Positions 11,586-24,431 are shown, counted from the first letter of the stretch. The stretch: DNA of 64,000 nucleotides from Punctularia strigosozonata HHB-11173 SS5 (GCF_000264995.1 NW_006767439.1:900961-964960); one strand, 5' to 3'. The notes: generated by a model from the sequence alone, not told the origin. Numbers and translations are program-made.

Positions 11586-12669
11586 ATGTCGACTGACCCT
11601 TATCATGCTGTACAACAAGAAATACAGTCTTCACTTCAAACAGCAGAGACGCTGCGCTCGTCCTACAGACGCATACGCAGCACCGCGCGAGAGGATAGCG
11701 AGGAACTTGGCTGGGCGCGCAATGAGGTATGCTGTCATGAACGCTAGCAATAACTGTACGACCGACTCTGACTTGTTTCGTAGTTGAAAGCAACGATATC
11801 TGCGTTGGAGGCCGACCTTGAAGACCTCGAGGAGAGTGTGAAGTGAGCATGCACCCGCTAGCTTCGCTGATGTGGGTAGCGCCAATTGACGTACGTTTAG
11901 GATAGTAGAAGAGACTGGAGCGCGTATGTTTGGGCTCGAGGAGACCGAAGTCATCGAACGCCGGAAGTATGTATCGAGAGTGCAGCGGGAGATTGAGGTG
12001 CGTGCTCCTGTTGTCTACGGTCCCATTCGCCCTTGCTCACATATGCCGGGAAGGGCAGAATATGAGAGCAGAAGTCGAATCCGAGTTCAACTCGTCTTCC
12101 TCATCCGCGGTGAAAAGCGGTGCTAGGTCAAGAACTCCCCCTCCAGCGTACTCAGCGGGGACTCAACACACCGGTACGCAGGTGCCATGCGTACGACATA
12201 TCGCAGCGTCCTAAAAGTACGCCTCAGATACCCCACAAGAAGAAGAGGATGATCAAGCCGCATGGTCGCGCGAAGAGCAGCAGATGATGATTCGCCAGCA
12301 GGACGAGACCATGACCACCATCTCCGGCACGCTCCATACTCTCGCGCAACAAGCAGGTCTGATCGGGCAAGAGGTTCACGAGCATAACGAGTAAGTTGCA
12401 GCCAAGAGTTTGAAGATACCATTCAACGTCGCTGGTAGGTTGCTCGATGACCTTGAACAGGGTGTCGACCGGGCAGATACCAAGCTTAGCGATGCTATGC
12501 GCCGAATGCGCAAGTTTATCCGTGATACCGAAGGTAAGCAGCTTCACTGAACCTTGCCCATGTCGTCGAAGCTGACACGCTCCGCCGTACAGAAACGAAA
12601 TCGGGGTGGTGTATAGCAATCCTAATCGTCATCCTTTGCGCTTTATTACTAGCGGTCATTCTCGTATGA
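11586..12669 (+). CDS. tlg1: Tlg1 / syntaxin-6 type endosomal SNARE
   Basis: Qc-SNARE acting in fusion at the trans-Golgi and endosomes. Seven exons: 11586-11726, 11784-11842, 11901-11997, 12059-12173, 12228-12390, 12439-12533 and 12593-12669 (248 aa). The N-terminal syntaxin-6 domain starts MSTDPYHAVQQEIQSS and continues RRIRSTAREDSEELGWARNE. The SNARE motif runs QQDETMTTISGTLHTLAQQAGLIGQEVHEHN...LDDLEQGVDRADTKL with the central Gln layer. It is followed by a short linker and one C-terminal transmembrane helix (CIAILIVILCALLLAVILV). The length fits the family. Exon 5 begins after the ...CCTCAG acceptor, because the acceptor 10 nt upstream breaks the frame. Confidence 0.9.
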
Positions 12670-12918
12670 TATTCTCCTCTTTCCCTTTAACAACATTATC
12701 CATGGACTTCATTGGTCAATCGTTGGGACACTAGATATATTTGCTAATGTCAAGTAATCGCCGCGCACTGCATCTCTTATCGGATACGGATACAAACAGC
12801 TATTAGAACATCGATTCGCGTTTATCAGGATTAATGAGATCATAATAGAATCGAAATGTTGACTTTAGATAGTCCACATCCTGGTATATGCTTCTGCACT
12901 CTCTCATCTCTCATCTAC

Positions 12919-15900
12919 TCACGACTCGTTCAACTCGCGATCGTCTGGCGGGGCGGTGGAGATCTCGACGTGTCCCTTCGAATCCATATGCGCACCCTCC
13001 GTCGTCGCTTCGATTCCGCGCTTCTTCGACGCCGCCGCCTCGTAGTCTCCGAGACCCAGATCATCCTTCGGTATCCAGATCACCGGCGGCTCGGCGGCGG
13101 TCGCGGGGTGGTTGAAATCCGTCGGGCCGACGTCCTCGTCCTCCTCGCCTTCTCCGCCTTGCTCGGCCGCGGCGAACTCTTCGCGCACGGATGAAGACGT
13201 GCCTTGGCTGTCCATCGTGTGCCCGGTCGACGCGGACGCGACGGAGCCGCCGCTCTTGCGGCGCTTGAGGCCCGGCGTCGAGGGCTCGTTCGACGTGGGC
13301 GGGCTCGGCGGGTAGACCATCTCGGCTTCGTTCGGCTGTTCGGCTGGGAACGCTTTCGCCTTGCCCGGGTTGCCCTCGACGTCCTGGGCGGATGACCCGG
13401 CGCGCTCGGGTTCCACGAGGTCGAGCATTCGCGAAAGCGGCCGGGAGCGGCGCCGGCGCCGGGGCGCGTCTTCTGCGTCGGGATCAGGGCTGCTGGTGGT
13501 TTTGGCCTCGTGCGCCTGGGAATCTTGACGAAGGCCGTGCGTCTTGTCGGCGAGCGTAAGGGGCAGGTCGTGGATCAGAGGTCCATACGAGTTGTTGATC
13601 ATCATATGGAATATGAACTGCACGTAGTCGCATGAGCGAGGCGTCCGAACGTGAAATTCACAAGAGACCACCAACCGTCAACCCGATCAAAACGATCATC
13701 AATGCACCCTGCGGGATCGAGCTTGCCTTATTCTTCTCGTTACGCGCGAGGAAGAACAGCGCTGCCAAGCAGACGTGCTGCAGATACATGCCTACGAACA
13801 TGTGCTGGATAGCCTTGGGGAAGAACAGGCCGCCCGTATCGCTGCTCTTCGGGGTGCGGTTCACCCACAAGAACAAGTACTTGTACAAGAAATAGAAAAG
13901 CGCAAAGGATGCCCACGCGAGGCCGTTGATGATAGGCGAGATGACCATGTAGGCGGTGGCGATGACCATGAGCAGGGTGACACCGGGGAAGGTGGTCCCG
14001 AGGTTAGTGGTGCGCGCGCCGTACTTGATCTTGAACACGGAGCGAGGCGTCGAGCCGAGGAGGAAGAGCTTGACGTAGTAAAGCACGAGGGTCACGACTT
14101 GCAAGAATCCACCGGCCGTTCCCGAGAGACCTTGGAGGATAGTGTAGGTCAGGAAGAAGGTAGACGCCTGAGGGAGCTTCTGAGCGAGCAGCGTCGGGAT
14201 AGACTCGGGGCTCTTGATCAGGTCCGGCAAGGCGGCAATGAGACCGGACGAGAGCGTTACAATCAAGAAAGAGTGCTGCATTTTCGTGGTCAGCACCTCG
14301 ATAAGTACGATAGGGGCGTGCAGCAGCTTACGATGACCTGGAATCCGAAATAGCGGTTCATGAGGCTCAGCTCGAGTCCGCTCCGTGTAGGGATCCCCTC
14401 AAAACGTGCAAGCAGCCTCAGCACGATGGGCAAGAGCATCATCAGCACTGCTAGCAACACGGAGGGCAGGATACCCTGAATGATACCGATCACAGTGGGT
14501 CCGAGATCGTCGAGCCAAGCCAACCACGAATACGTCGTCGCGAGGGAATGGATGTTAGACAGCGCGCCGACGAACGCGACGGGGAACGCCCACAAGATCA
14601 CGAGCCCGACCGTGCAGCCGAAGGAGATGAGCCAGCGGAGGCGCTGCTCGTACGGGTTCAGCCCGAGGTTAGACCAGATCACGTCCGCGGGCGCGACTTC
14701 AGTGTATTTGTTCGCCATCCGGTACGGCTCGTGGTGCGCAAGGCTCTGCGCGGCGAGGTGGGCCGCGATCTGCTTGTTGAAGAGGACGAAGGCGGAGTTG
14801 AGCGGCGGGTAGGTGTCGTTCGTCGAGTCGTCGGCGGACTGCACGTCTGCGCGGTAGTCGCGCCGGGCACGCTTGAGGCCCATGCTCGTCCGCGCGAGTT
14901 CCTGCCGCGCCCAGTCGATGCTGTCCACCTTCTCGCCCATGAAGGGGAGGCTGAAGGGAAGCCACTCGAAACCCTTCGCTTTGAGCCGGTGAGTGGGCCG
15001 GTCTGCGCGCGGGACGAGCTTCTCGGCCAGATCGACGTTCGTGTGGGTGTGGTGCGCTTTGGTGAGCGGGTGCGCGTCTTCTGATACGCGGCCGGGCGCG
15101 GTCCCTTTCTTCTTGGCGGCCTCCTTCGCCTCCTTCGCCTGCCGCTTCACGGCGGTCTTGATCAGCGACGTCTCGGCGCTTTCCAGCACCTTACAAGCGG
15201 CCACTTGATCGTCGTACAGCTGCGGCATGTCCTTGAGGTCGCGGTTGAGCCACACCTTCTGCACTCCACCTGGGAGAACGGAGTACAGCTGGGAGAGTGC
15301 TGATTCGGTGAGGTACTTCTTCGGGATACCGGTGATCAGGACGGTGTTGGCTTGCGCGGATGAGGAGTGGGAGGGCTCAATGAGGTGATGCTGACGGGAC
15401 GACACGAAGTGTCGCATCTCATATCGGATGTTCCACCACATCCAGACTGGTGTTAGGAGTTGTTAGACGTTGTCCATCACCGTTGCGTGGACGAGGAACA
15501 TACATGTAAATGCCCAAGCCATGATAAGGTGGGCCCAGTATCGCACTTGCTTCTCAGGGCTGACGTTGCCGAAGATGAAAATATCCAGTCCATCGTGGCC
15601 GGAGACGTTGGTGTTTACACTCGTCACGGGGAGTAGCACGATCCAGCTCAGCAGCCATATCGGAAGCCACATGCGGATCAGCATCCGGAGGAAGCGGACG
15701 AACATGTAGGCGTCCATGCCGTTCACGCCCTTGATGCGCGTGTAGTCCGCCCCCCACAGCCTGATGGGCCATTTAAGCCAGTTCGCCTTCCAATTGTTGA
15801 GGTTGCCGCGCCAGTCGGCGAGCGAGGCGATGGGGGCTGAGGGCGTGAGCGGGTCGACGCGTTTGGAGGAGACGGGTGAGTAAGCCCGGGGCTCGTAGAT

Positions 15901-16114
15901 GAGGTGAAAGTAGGGCCGGAAGAGGGTGAAAGCGGCGAGTTCGCCGCCGAAGACGATGGAATTGAAAATAATGGAGGTCACGAAGGAGGAGGTGGACTTG
16001 GTGGTGGCGCCTGAGAGGTCCGACCTGGGGGTAAGGAAGGTTCATCAGTTCGTTATTGAGGGAGACCAGGGATGAATGAGGTATGTCGGTAAGCTGTACA
16101 GCAGAAACTCACAT
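12919..16114 (-). CDS. CSC1/OSCA/TMEM63-type cation channel (DUF221)
   Basis: Predicted hyperosmolality- or mechanically-gated cation channel, in plasma or internal membranes. Exons are 16114-16113, 16024-15504, 15446-14332, 14275-13676 and 13617-12919 (978 aa). The start codon is split: AT in the first exon, G opening the second, giving MSDLSGATTKS. N-terminal TM segments come first, including the family N-terminus SIIFNSIVFGGELAAFTLFR. A large cytosolic loop with an RRM-like piece (VLITGIPKKYLTESAL) follows. The conserved DVIWSNLGL and MNRYFGFQVI regions come next, then several more TM helices and NNSYGPLIHDLPLTLADKT. A long acidic/basic cytosolic tail ends the protein. The last intron uses an unusual GTTGGT donor. 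Channel activity is inferred from family. Confidence 0.88.
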
Positions 16115-16675
16115 TTTGGAGGGGGGTATCTGTCAAGCTAGGAAAGGAAGAACGAAGTGAAGATGTCGTCGGATAGGGCCTGTCGGGTATCAAGTGCTGG
16201 TGATCTTCGCGACGGTGTTCGTATACGAGATATCTTGCTGTGATCACAGGCGAACGTCCCCTCAGAGAAAAAAAATCCTGCAGCAGCGCTAAACGTCGCG
16301 ATTGGCTGTGCTGTTGGGCCTGTACTGAGTGTTGACGGAGAACAGCTATTTTCCGTTGTTATCACCCGGCCCCCAAGATGCCCGGAGGACCTTCACTCGG
16401 CCGTCGTTAGCAAGCCAGTAAGGCGAGGGTGTGGATAGTATGCCCGCTTGGCGTCGTGAAAAGAGCCAGGTCGCGTCGTGAGGGTGGTCGGGAACAGGGG
16501 AGCGAACTGACGAAGGCCAGGCGACCGAGCCAAGGCACCGATAGACAACATTAACGCGTGGGAATCCTCTCGGGATCTTCCGCCACCGACGTCACGGTGC
16601 CATCCCCGCGACGACCGCGACGCCCGCTTTGGCGGCGATGGGCGCTCCGACGTCTTTCCCTGCGCGCCCGACGCG
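16115..16675. other. Divergent promoter region, CSC1-type gene / Pol X gene
   Basis: 561 bp separate the start codons of the two divergent genes. No further open frame or repeat was recognised. Confidence 0.5.
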
Positions 16676-19243
16676 ATGCCGTTCAAACGAGACAAGCCCG
16701 AGTCTGACTCGGAAACCGACCCAGAGTCAGACTATGAGGAGCGAAGCCCGCCGAAGCGGTTGAAACACAACCCCCAGCCGCTTGGTCGCGTGAAGGTCTA
16801 CATCGTCCAGGCCAAGCTGGATGCGAACGAGACCGCCGAGCTATTCGGGCTTGCGGAGGAGCACTGCGCGGAGCTGTGTAGTAGGGTGGAGGAGGCAGAC
16901 GTTGTGGTGACCAACGTGCACATGCGACGCAGGCTCGAGCGCCATATCGACTGGGGACTCGCTGTACGCCTTCTACTCTCTTTCCGTCGGAATCGCGACG
17001 TAAGTCTGAATCCACATTTGCAGCACGAAAAGGCGATAGTCACTCCACAATGGCTGCGCGACTCTGTCACCAACGGGCGCGTCATGGACTGCGGCGAGTA
17101 CGCGGCGCTCGAGTGCCTGCACGCCGAGACGGACGCCAACTGCCCCAACTGTAATCCACCGGATTCCTCGAGCGCGATCAAGCTCGAGAAAGATGTGGAG
17201 GTGGACACGCCGTGCGCGAACGAGGATTGCAAATGCCGCAAAACTCAGTCTCCGCCTCCAAACGAAGGGTCGACGGGGTTGAAACGAGAAGAGACCGAGG
17301 GAGCGCTGCCTTCGCCACCGATGAGCCCTACGACCAAGCAAGACGCAATCGCAACTCGCACGCGGAGTCATACCAAGCTTCCTTCATCGAGTACAGCCGG
17401 CCAAACGACGCTGGAATCCTACCTATCGAGCCCCAGACCCAAGTCTGGCTCCAAAGGAAAGGGTAGAGAAGCGCTCACCCACACTCCCTGCACTAAAACC
17501 TCGTCCTTGGCCAGATCCACATTCATCCCACCGCATCTACTCCCGCCGTCTCCTCCTGACACCACCGATTACTCCAAGCTCGATCACAACGCGCGATACG
17601 CCGTCCTACGCGCTTCTCCGCTCGTATGCATCAACCAATCACTGGTCGATGCGTTCGCCCTCATCAAGAAGAGCCGCGAACTCGAGGGCGAGGAGCGCAG
17701 CGCGTTGAGCTACGCAAGGGCTATCGCCGTGCTAAAAGGTAACGCCTATATGCGCCTCCCTCCTTTTCCTCCGCCTTCAGTGATGGATATTATGCAGCAT
17801 ACCCATACAAAATCAAGACCAAGTCGCAAGTCGCCAAGCTACCCTTCGTTGGGTCCAAGATATTGGGTATGATCGATGAGTTCCTGAAGACCGGGTCGAT
17901 CTCTGAATCCGGTAGATCGTCTCGAGCGCGTCATCTGAGCGTGGAATTGATCACTAGTCCATACAGAAAAGATCAAGGCCGATGAGCGCTTCCAGTCACT
18001 GTCTGCCTTCTCGTCCGTATACGGTATCGGACCCAACACCGCGCGCGGCCTGTATGCGCGCGGGTTGCGTACCTTGGAGCATCTCGAGCGATACTACGAG
18101 GTGTGGGAGGACCCTCAGGTCGCCGCTACGTCCCAACGAGACGCAAAAACAGACGACGACGTGAAGGATGTGAAGCCGGTGGTGATCGAGGAGGCGGATG
18201 TCAGAGGCGAGGGCGGGACGACTTTGATCCGGGCCGCGCTAGGGTATCGCGAGGATTTGGCGATCAAGTGCGTGCTTGCTGCGCCTCCGAAGCGGATACA
18301 TGGCTCAATGATGGATCAGGATACCGAGAGACGAGGTGGAAGAGATCGGTCGGCTGATGGCGGCCGAGTTGGAGGAGGTCGAGAAGGGGTGCGTGTCGAT
18401 AATCGTTGGCGGGTAAGCAAGTATAAATACGTATGCGCACATCGATGCTGATGGATATAGTGGCAGATACCGGCGAGGCAAGCCGGAGAGCAATGACGTC
18501 GACATCGTATTCACCCATCCGGACAAGGAAAAGGAAAAGGGCCTTTGCAAGAAGCTCGTCAAGAGGCTGATTGAACGCGGTCAGTGGCGATCTTACTGAT
18601 CTGGTCAGGGGGTGCTTGTCGCTCATGCAACTTTTTGCACTTAGGTCTCGTCACGCATGTTATTCGTGAGTCTCGCACCCATTGTCATCCAACGAGGCGC
18701 TCGCTCACGTTCTCTCTCCTGCTCAGACCAATCCTCATTCCGGGAACACAACGCCCTCCGCACGCACCACTGGGACTCCCTGGAGAAGGCACTCACCGTC
18801 TTCGTTCACCCTCCGGGCTCCTCCTACGCGCGCGCGCATGTCGATAAGCACGGACACAGGCTGCGACGCCGGATAGACCTCATCTTCGCGCAACCGGAGA
18901 TATACTGGACCGCAGTGGTGGGGTGGACGGGTTCGACGGTCTTCGAGCGCGACCTCAGGTTGTGGGCGAAGAACGAAAAGCGAGTTACTTGTGGCATTTT
19001 CGATGCGACCAGATCTCTAACACGGTTTGTTCTTATTGTCAATGCGCAGGGGGTATAAGTTCGATAGCTCGGGAATGTAAGCCTTGCCTTCATTGTGTGC
19101 CGTATCCAGTGAGCGCTGATGCATATTTTCACAGCACTAGAAGGAGGGATTCGAAGATGATGTACGCTCAGACGGAGAAGGAGGTGTTCGATATCATGGG
19201 TCTTCCGTGGATTGACCCCACCCTTAGGAACGCCGACGCGTGA
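16676..19243 (+). CDS. pol4: Family X DNA polymerase with BRCT domain (Pol4 / Pol mu-lambda type)
   Basis: Gap-filling repair polymerase for end joining and base-excision repair in the nucleus. Ten exons: 16676-16963, 17024-17738, 17798-17911, 17967-18267, 18320-18412, 18467-18579, 18645-18665, 18727-18979, 19050-19076 and 19135-19243 (677 aa). A basic NLS-like PPKRLKH lies near the N-terminus. The BRCT domain spans about residues 38-125 (HEKAIVTPQWLRDSV). A Ser/Pro linker follows, then helix-hairpin-helix segments (KLPFVGSKI, GIGPNTARGL). The palm has GGYRRGK and the metal Asp pair DVD in NDVDIVFTHPD, with a third Asp in RRRIDLIF. The C-terminus has VGWTGSTVFERDLRLWA and FDSSGITRR. Exon 7 is only 21 nt, and the intron at 18980-19049 is GC-AG. 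Confidence 0.92.
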
Positions 19244-19709
19244 AGGCGGATTTGAGTTGTTAATGTAGCGCTAGGACACTGACGAGGAATTTCCTGTACA
19301 TCGTTGAAAATATTTTGTATCCGTAGCCTTGTATCAGCTAGCTCGTTTGCCTCACCCAGATATCGTCAGTGCATCGGTCCTGAATCACACTACGCCCATG
19401 TCACGATCATTGACATGGCGGGTACTTCACGATAGTACGTTGCATTTGACGACCATCAATACAAAGAATGCTATTTAGTCTCAGTGACAGATACAGGCGT
19501 CGAAGCAATTCTACATTACGTCTCTCCGCGGTCGTACACGCGCAGCGTGGCCGCGTCCCTCATTTCGGTCGCATGGGCCTGTTCTTAGGGTCTCCAGCCA
19601 CGGTCGGCCGAGTTGTCTTGCCTCGTGGAGAGCGCCCACGGCGTGGTTTGACTCTGCAGTCGATATCATGAGCTCGTTCGAACCTTTACATATAACCGAA
19701 GAAGATTCC
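19244..19709. other. Convergent intergenic region
   Basis: Lies between the 3' ends of the Pol X gene and the methyltransferase gene. Nothing recognisable. Confidence 0.5.
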
Positions 19710-20631
19710 TTACGAAATTTCCATATCACAGCTTGCAAGTCTTTGCCCGTCCCCAGCCTCGTGCACCTTAGTGAACCGTCCAATTTGGTGCCAAAACACA
19801 TTTTCCTCGATGTCTCCCTCTTGATCCCGCAGCTCCCAGTCGTCCCATATGCTCGTCTCGCCATCCAGCCCCTTCAAAGCGCGGACAAGCTCGTGGCTCG
19901 GCCTGTCCAAGCGGCACCCGTCAAATAGGATCTGCCACACCGGTGTCCAGAAACGCTGCCACCAGGCTACATCTGCACGATAACTGCGTACGTGTTCGTA
20001 GAAGACGAACTGACCGCCAGGCTTGAGGAGCAGTGTCACGAGGTTGCGAAGGGAAGCATCCGGAGGCGAGCTGGGTGGCACGGAACACAAGGCCATGATC
20101 GAGACCATCACATCCACTGGTGGTTCGCCGGAGAGGGAGAGCGCGGAGAGAATAAGTGGTGCTTGCTCGGCACCGTATGACAGGATGACCAAGGATCCGT
20201 CCTCCTCGCTCCAGCCGTGCTCATTCGCGCGTTTGCGAATTTCAGGGTGCATGAGCGCATTAGGTTCCAATGCGACATACTTGGTCACACGAGCATGGTC
20301 CAGATATCTTGCGGTATGACCGTGCCCTCAGGAAAATTCGTGAGCGGGAATGAAATCATCGAAACAGAATATTCCGAAACTTACCCGCTCCTATATCGAG
20401 CACAACTCCTTGGGCATTCTCCGTGATTAGTGAGCGCTTCAGCTCATAATTGCCTTCGTCCATTCCCTCGCCCATGAGGCGCCATACGTTGTGCATAAAT
20501 ATCTGCGAGACCGATCGCGGGTAGAGGGCCAATAATGGCTTCGCCAGGATAGCGCAGATCGTGGGTAGCAGTGCAGTTTGTACTGCCTGCCACATATCTA
20601 TTAGAATCCCGAGCGCATTTGCAAGCTTCAT
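19710..20631 (-). CDS. Class I SAM-dependent methyltransferase, METTL7-like
   Basis: Small-molecule or thiol/lipid-type methyltransferase; substrate unknown. Exons are 20631-20385 and 20326-19710 (287 aa). Joining them rebuilds motif I, VVLDIGAGHGHTARYLD, across the splice. Motif II follows as VALEPN, a post-motif acidic turn with SLVILSYGAEQ comes next, and VTLLLKPGGQFVFYEHVRS gives motifs IV-V. This last pattern, with WWQRFWTPVWQILFDGCRLDR after it, is characteristic of METTL7-like proteins. The N-terminal 50 residues hold hydrophobic stretches (ALLPTICAILAKPLLALYP) suited to membrane anchoring. The acceptor is TTTTCCTGAG. Confidence 0.82.
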
Positions 20632-21774
20632 GTTGTACGCCTAGAAGGTGCAATATACGATGCAAGCTGGTACGTAAATACTCGAGGAAAGATGATACGG
20701 GGTGAATGATGGGGAGGTTGCGGAAGAAGATACAGATGTCGCTAGCAACAAACACCACGCGCCTTTATAGCCCCGCCGCTGAAGCTCACATCACATGTTC
20801 TGTTTGTTTCAACAGTTACAAAGCTTCCTCTTGATATCCCTCAAGCTACCCAACATATCCTCATTTGCATTTTGCGCCTTTGTCTGTGCTGTGCGGGGTG
20901 GGCGATGAGGTGAATTCTGTCACGGCGGACACTCTTTATTCTCTTACTGTCTGCCTCACCTGCAGCGCTACTTTCTTTGGGGCACCGCACCCGGATTAAT
21001 GTGCCGCTTGCTACCTGTGATGCATACAGTTAGCACGCATGTGTGACGCAGTGATACCACGTCTCTCGCGGTGGGTGTTGAGCTCGTTGATCAACTTGAA
21101 CCGCCGCTAAACTGCGTAACCGTAGCGCGGTCACATGTCCCGCACGCTCATCGTAAAAGATATCTCTAGTGGTGACCAGTTGATCCGACACAACCGAAGA
21201 CAGCATGTACAATTTAGTTGCAGAGTCGAGCGGCGGGTAACTACTGCTGCAAACCAGTGTCCGACACGAATAGAACACAGCCCGAAGGCACTGCGCTTGA
21301 TGGGCCTCTCTTCCGACGCACGTAGGGGCACATCGATCATATCTCCAGCATTTATATGCGACCGTCTGGACCCAGTGTATATTTGAACTACTTTGAAGAT
21401 GTAGGTCTCATACGGTATCTCGTTTTCTTGTTTGCTACTGTTGATGAATAGAAACATCATGAGTGCAGCTTCTTCGGCAACTACCGGCGGTGAAACTGAC
21501 TCATCACTTTGGGTGACGCCGCCATGCCAGTATTAGATCCGTCACAGAGAAAGCAAGATCAGTCACCGAATTGGAGGCCCGGAAGTTCACAAGTTTAAGA
21601 GTCGACCATAGGACTTTTGCATTCCTTCTTACAGTTTGCGGGATGTTACCGGCGTAGACCTGATTTCAATACGACAGGGTATAGGTAGGTGCAGTAGCCA
21701 ATTCCGTCGAATCCATGTTCGGAATGTGAGTAAGATTCTAAAGGGGCAGGTCAACGGAAGCACGCCTTGCAGTC
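20632..21774. other. Intergenic, nothing coding seen
   Basis: No gene, RNA or repeat was recognised. Short frames in both directions lack motifs. Confidence 0.45.
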
Positions 21775-22480
21775 CTCGCGCTCACGACGACGGGTGATTT
21801 CTCCTGCGATAATTGACGTGATCGAGGATTCGTTGGGCTATCGTCGTGACTGCATGCGGTATCCGTAACATCTGATGGGTCCTAGACCATCTTCCAAGGT
21901 TTAGATGGTGTCGGCAGGGATATTGATGCCCCCCCCAACGGCATGCGAGCTAGGAGAGCAAACGAGGAAGGGATCAACGATGGATGCTGTATTTGACACA
22001 CGCGGTGTGGATTTCACCGCATCCGATTTCCGTGAACTTAGGCGCCAGCGTCAAACGAGTAACGCTCATTTTCTGCAAGCATTCATGAACTGAGGCCTGC
22101 AAGAGGTCTATGACGAATGGTTTGCCGTTCCTTCAGACAACATTCCTGTGCTCGAGACTCCCGTGCAATATGCCACCATCGTAGTGCGGCAAAAAGAATA
22201 TATGGTTATGATTTCCTTGCTACAAGGGAAGTCAGAGCCAAGAATCCAAGACAGAATGAATGCCTCACGAATCCGAGAGGTGGAAACCCGTCGGGATGGT
22301 TATTGAACGGTCCGGGTCTTTCATGAGGTCGCCGCAGTCCTCCAGCAGGAGGAATTTGGTAGTGTCATCAGCAAGGTCGGCAGCGGATCCAAAGAAAACT
22401 CTGCAGCACCGAGTGGATTCCAGACTGCTGCAGGGACTACGAGCAGTCGTTGTATAACCATATCCCAGCCAATCGACCAT
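21775..22480 (-). pseudogene. Kinase-like pseudogene, 5'-truncated relative of gene D
   Basis: On the minus strand this follows the last two thirds of kinase-like gene D (57277-58270) almost block by block. Matching blocks include LLLEDCGDLMKDPDRSIT, ...HGSLEHRNVV (catalytic loop), the ...ASVHECLQKMSVT region, ...GCGEIHTACVKY, a GGINIPADTI segment and a Tyr/Arg-rich tail. The first exon's N-terminal lobe, including the Lys-bearing strand, is missing. Stops and small indels interrupt the frame: a stop replaces the residue after the catalytic-loop Val-Val, another follows PADTI, and the intron borders are eroded. The catalytic Asp is Ser here (Asn in D). Gene D is the closest relative in the window. 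The 385 bases between this and the next gene (22481-22865) hold nothing recognisable. Confidence 0.8.
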
Positions 22481-22865
22481 GAACTACGAACGACCAAAGC
22501 TGTCAATGAGGCGCATGCTTATCGTCGAGCAAGAAAGATTTGGTGACAATCGGCTTGACGTCAACCTCATCATTGCGATGCTGGGTGCGGCCTGACGACG
22601 ATTCAGCGCAGATTATTGAAGAGCATAGGATATGTCGAGAATAGACAACGGTGAATATATGTAACAGAAGGGCAGCAAGAATGGCCGCAGAGAGACTGAT
22701 AACATATAGTGGGTCGAGGAAAATATGCGCATATTGAACCAATATGAATTCGGTACACACCGCGCCGCTTCGCACCAAGATGTGACCAATATGTCGGCGA
22801 TCGAAGAACCGACGGAGAAGGCAGTCGAGCAACGATGCCGATGGAATATCCATACAAGAGTAGTC

Positions 22866-24431
22866 TTAGTCTTCCGTTGATCCTTCTGCATCTTCATCCG
22901 AGCTAGGGACGAGATTACGAATCTTGTCGATCAGATCATCGCGATTAAAGTAACTTTGCCAAGAGCGCGCCGGATGGTGGGGAGCCTACAGCATAAATAC
23001 ATGAGATCGTAGTGTCACGGAGCACAAACAAGGCCGCGCCCGCTGCGTGAATGAGAGAAGTAGCGCACCTTGTCGCCGATTTTATCTGCTAGCTCTCCCT
23101 TCGACGCGTCGGGGTCCTTGTGTAATTCGTACGTAAGGAATTTGATGACGTATTGCCTATCCTGGTCAGTGAACTTGTTGGCCTGTCGCTTCCCGCGATC
23201 AGCGGGTATGATCGTTTCCATATTGGGCGGCGTAGGCGACCGCGACGGAACAGGTATATTCCAATCCTCCGGTGGCGCGTCGAGTTGAGACACGAGACTG
23301 TTGAACGTCGCTCTCCGTGCAGGGGGAGCAGATCCTGAGGGAGCCGCAGGGGGTTTAGACAACGTGGGCGTCGATGCTTCACGTTTTATTCTTATCTTGT
23401 TTTTCGGTGACGCGGGACGCTTGCGCTTCGAGCGCACGGCAGGAGAAGCGTCGGACTCTGATTCCGATTCTGACGATTCCGAGCTGACGGAGGGAGAAGG
23501 CACGACAACCTTGGGTCGCTTTACAGTCGCGGACTTCCCACCGGCAGCCGCAGGAGCCCTAGACCTGGATTCGGTTTTCACCTTCAGATCAACAGGAGTG
23601 GTCGCCTTAGTGTTCGGGTGCGTTCCATTCAGACCTTTCTTCCCAGTTCCGTGTAGTTGAGCATCTATGCGATCTTGGAACTCCAGATAGTAGTCCTTCC
23701 ACGCATCCGCAGGAAATCCATTCACCTGTGCGTACGCAGGCTCAGTGGGTATGTGTGCCGAATTACACAACTCGACTCACCCCGTGTAGAGATTCTATGG
23801 CCACGCGAGCAGTTCGTGGGAGGTCCGTTCTGGCACGAAGAGCCTCGACAAGTGCATAGTCCACAGCAGGCGAAGTTTTCGCTAGTGCAGCTAGCTGCTG
23901 CCAAGTCCTGCCAGGCGCCGCACTAGGATATTGCTGCATCGCTGCAGCTGCCATGGCATGCTGCATTTGATGCCACATGTATTCAGGTGGCGCATAGTTG
24001 GGCATTCCGTTCATCATCGTAAACTCATCCGCTTGGTGCGCCCATCGAGGCGGACCATGGGCTTCTTCGGAGGGACGACGAGTATGTTGTGATTGTTGCT
24101 GCCAGGCCGGATGTGGTTGATTGGGGGGATAAGGGTGTTGCATGGAGTTTGGGTAAGGGGGAAACTGTTGTGCAGGCCAAGGCTGCTGACCGTTCTGCGA
24201 AATCGATCCTGGTTGCATGTGCCCTTGCGCAAACGACGCGACGGCTTGCCGAGGGTCTTCACCGTCACGGGGCGCGAACTGCCCCTCGACAGGATACGCG
24301 CCATTCTGAGCAGGAGGGGTACCAGAGAACTGTGGATCCATGAGGTACGGGTGCATACTACGTTCCGCGAAGAGATCCGACGCGTGCCGTTCGACAATTT
24401 GTCGAGGATCGCGTGCTGAGCACGTCACCAA
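22866..24431 (-). CDS. Rap1-type Myb/SANT-like DNA-binding protein
   Basis: Predicted nuclear DNA-binding protein. Exons are 24431-23781, 23725-23069 and 22985-22866 (475 aa). The N-terminal half is Pro/Gln/His-rich and disordered, then a short helical segment (TWQQLAALAKTSPAVDYALVEALRA) follows. A middle Lys-rich part has several NLS-like clusters (SKRKRPASPKNKIRIKR) and a run of alternating Ser/Glu. The C-terminal module KFTDQDRQYVIKFLTYELHK...GELADKIGDK joins across the last intron to APHHPARSWQSYFNRDDLIDKI. This resembles the Rap1 Myb domain, with its Trp and RSWQSYFNRDD signature. Yeast and animal Rap1 bind telomeres, but no BRCT or RCT domain is visible here, so a telomeric role is not claimed. 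The start is 177 bp from the monooxygenase, head to head. Confidence 0.72.

Noticed and set aside
22866-24431. Telomeric Rap1 ortholog
   Set aside because: Only the Myb-like module is visible; no BRCT or C-terminal RCT domain, so orthology is not claimed.
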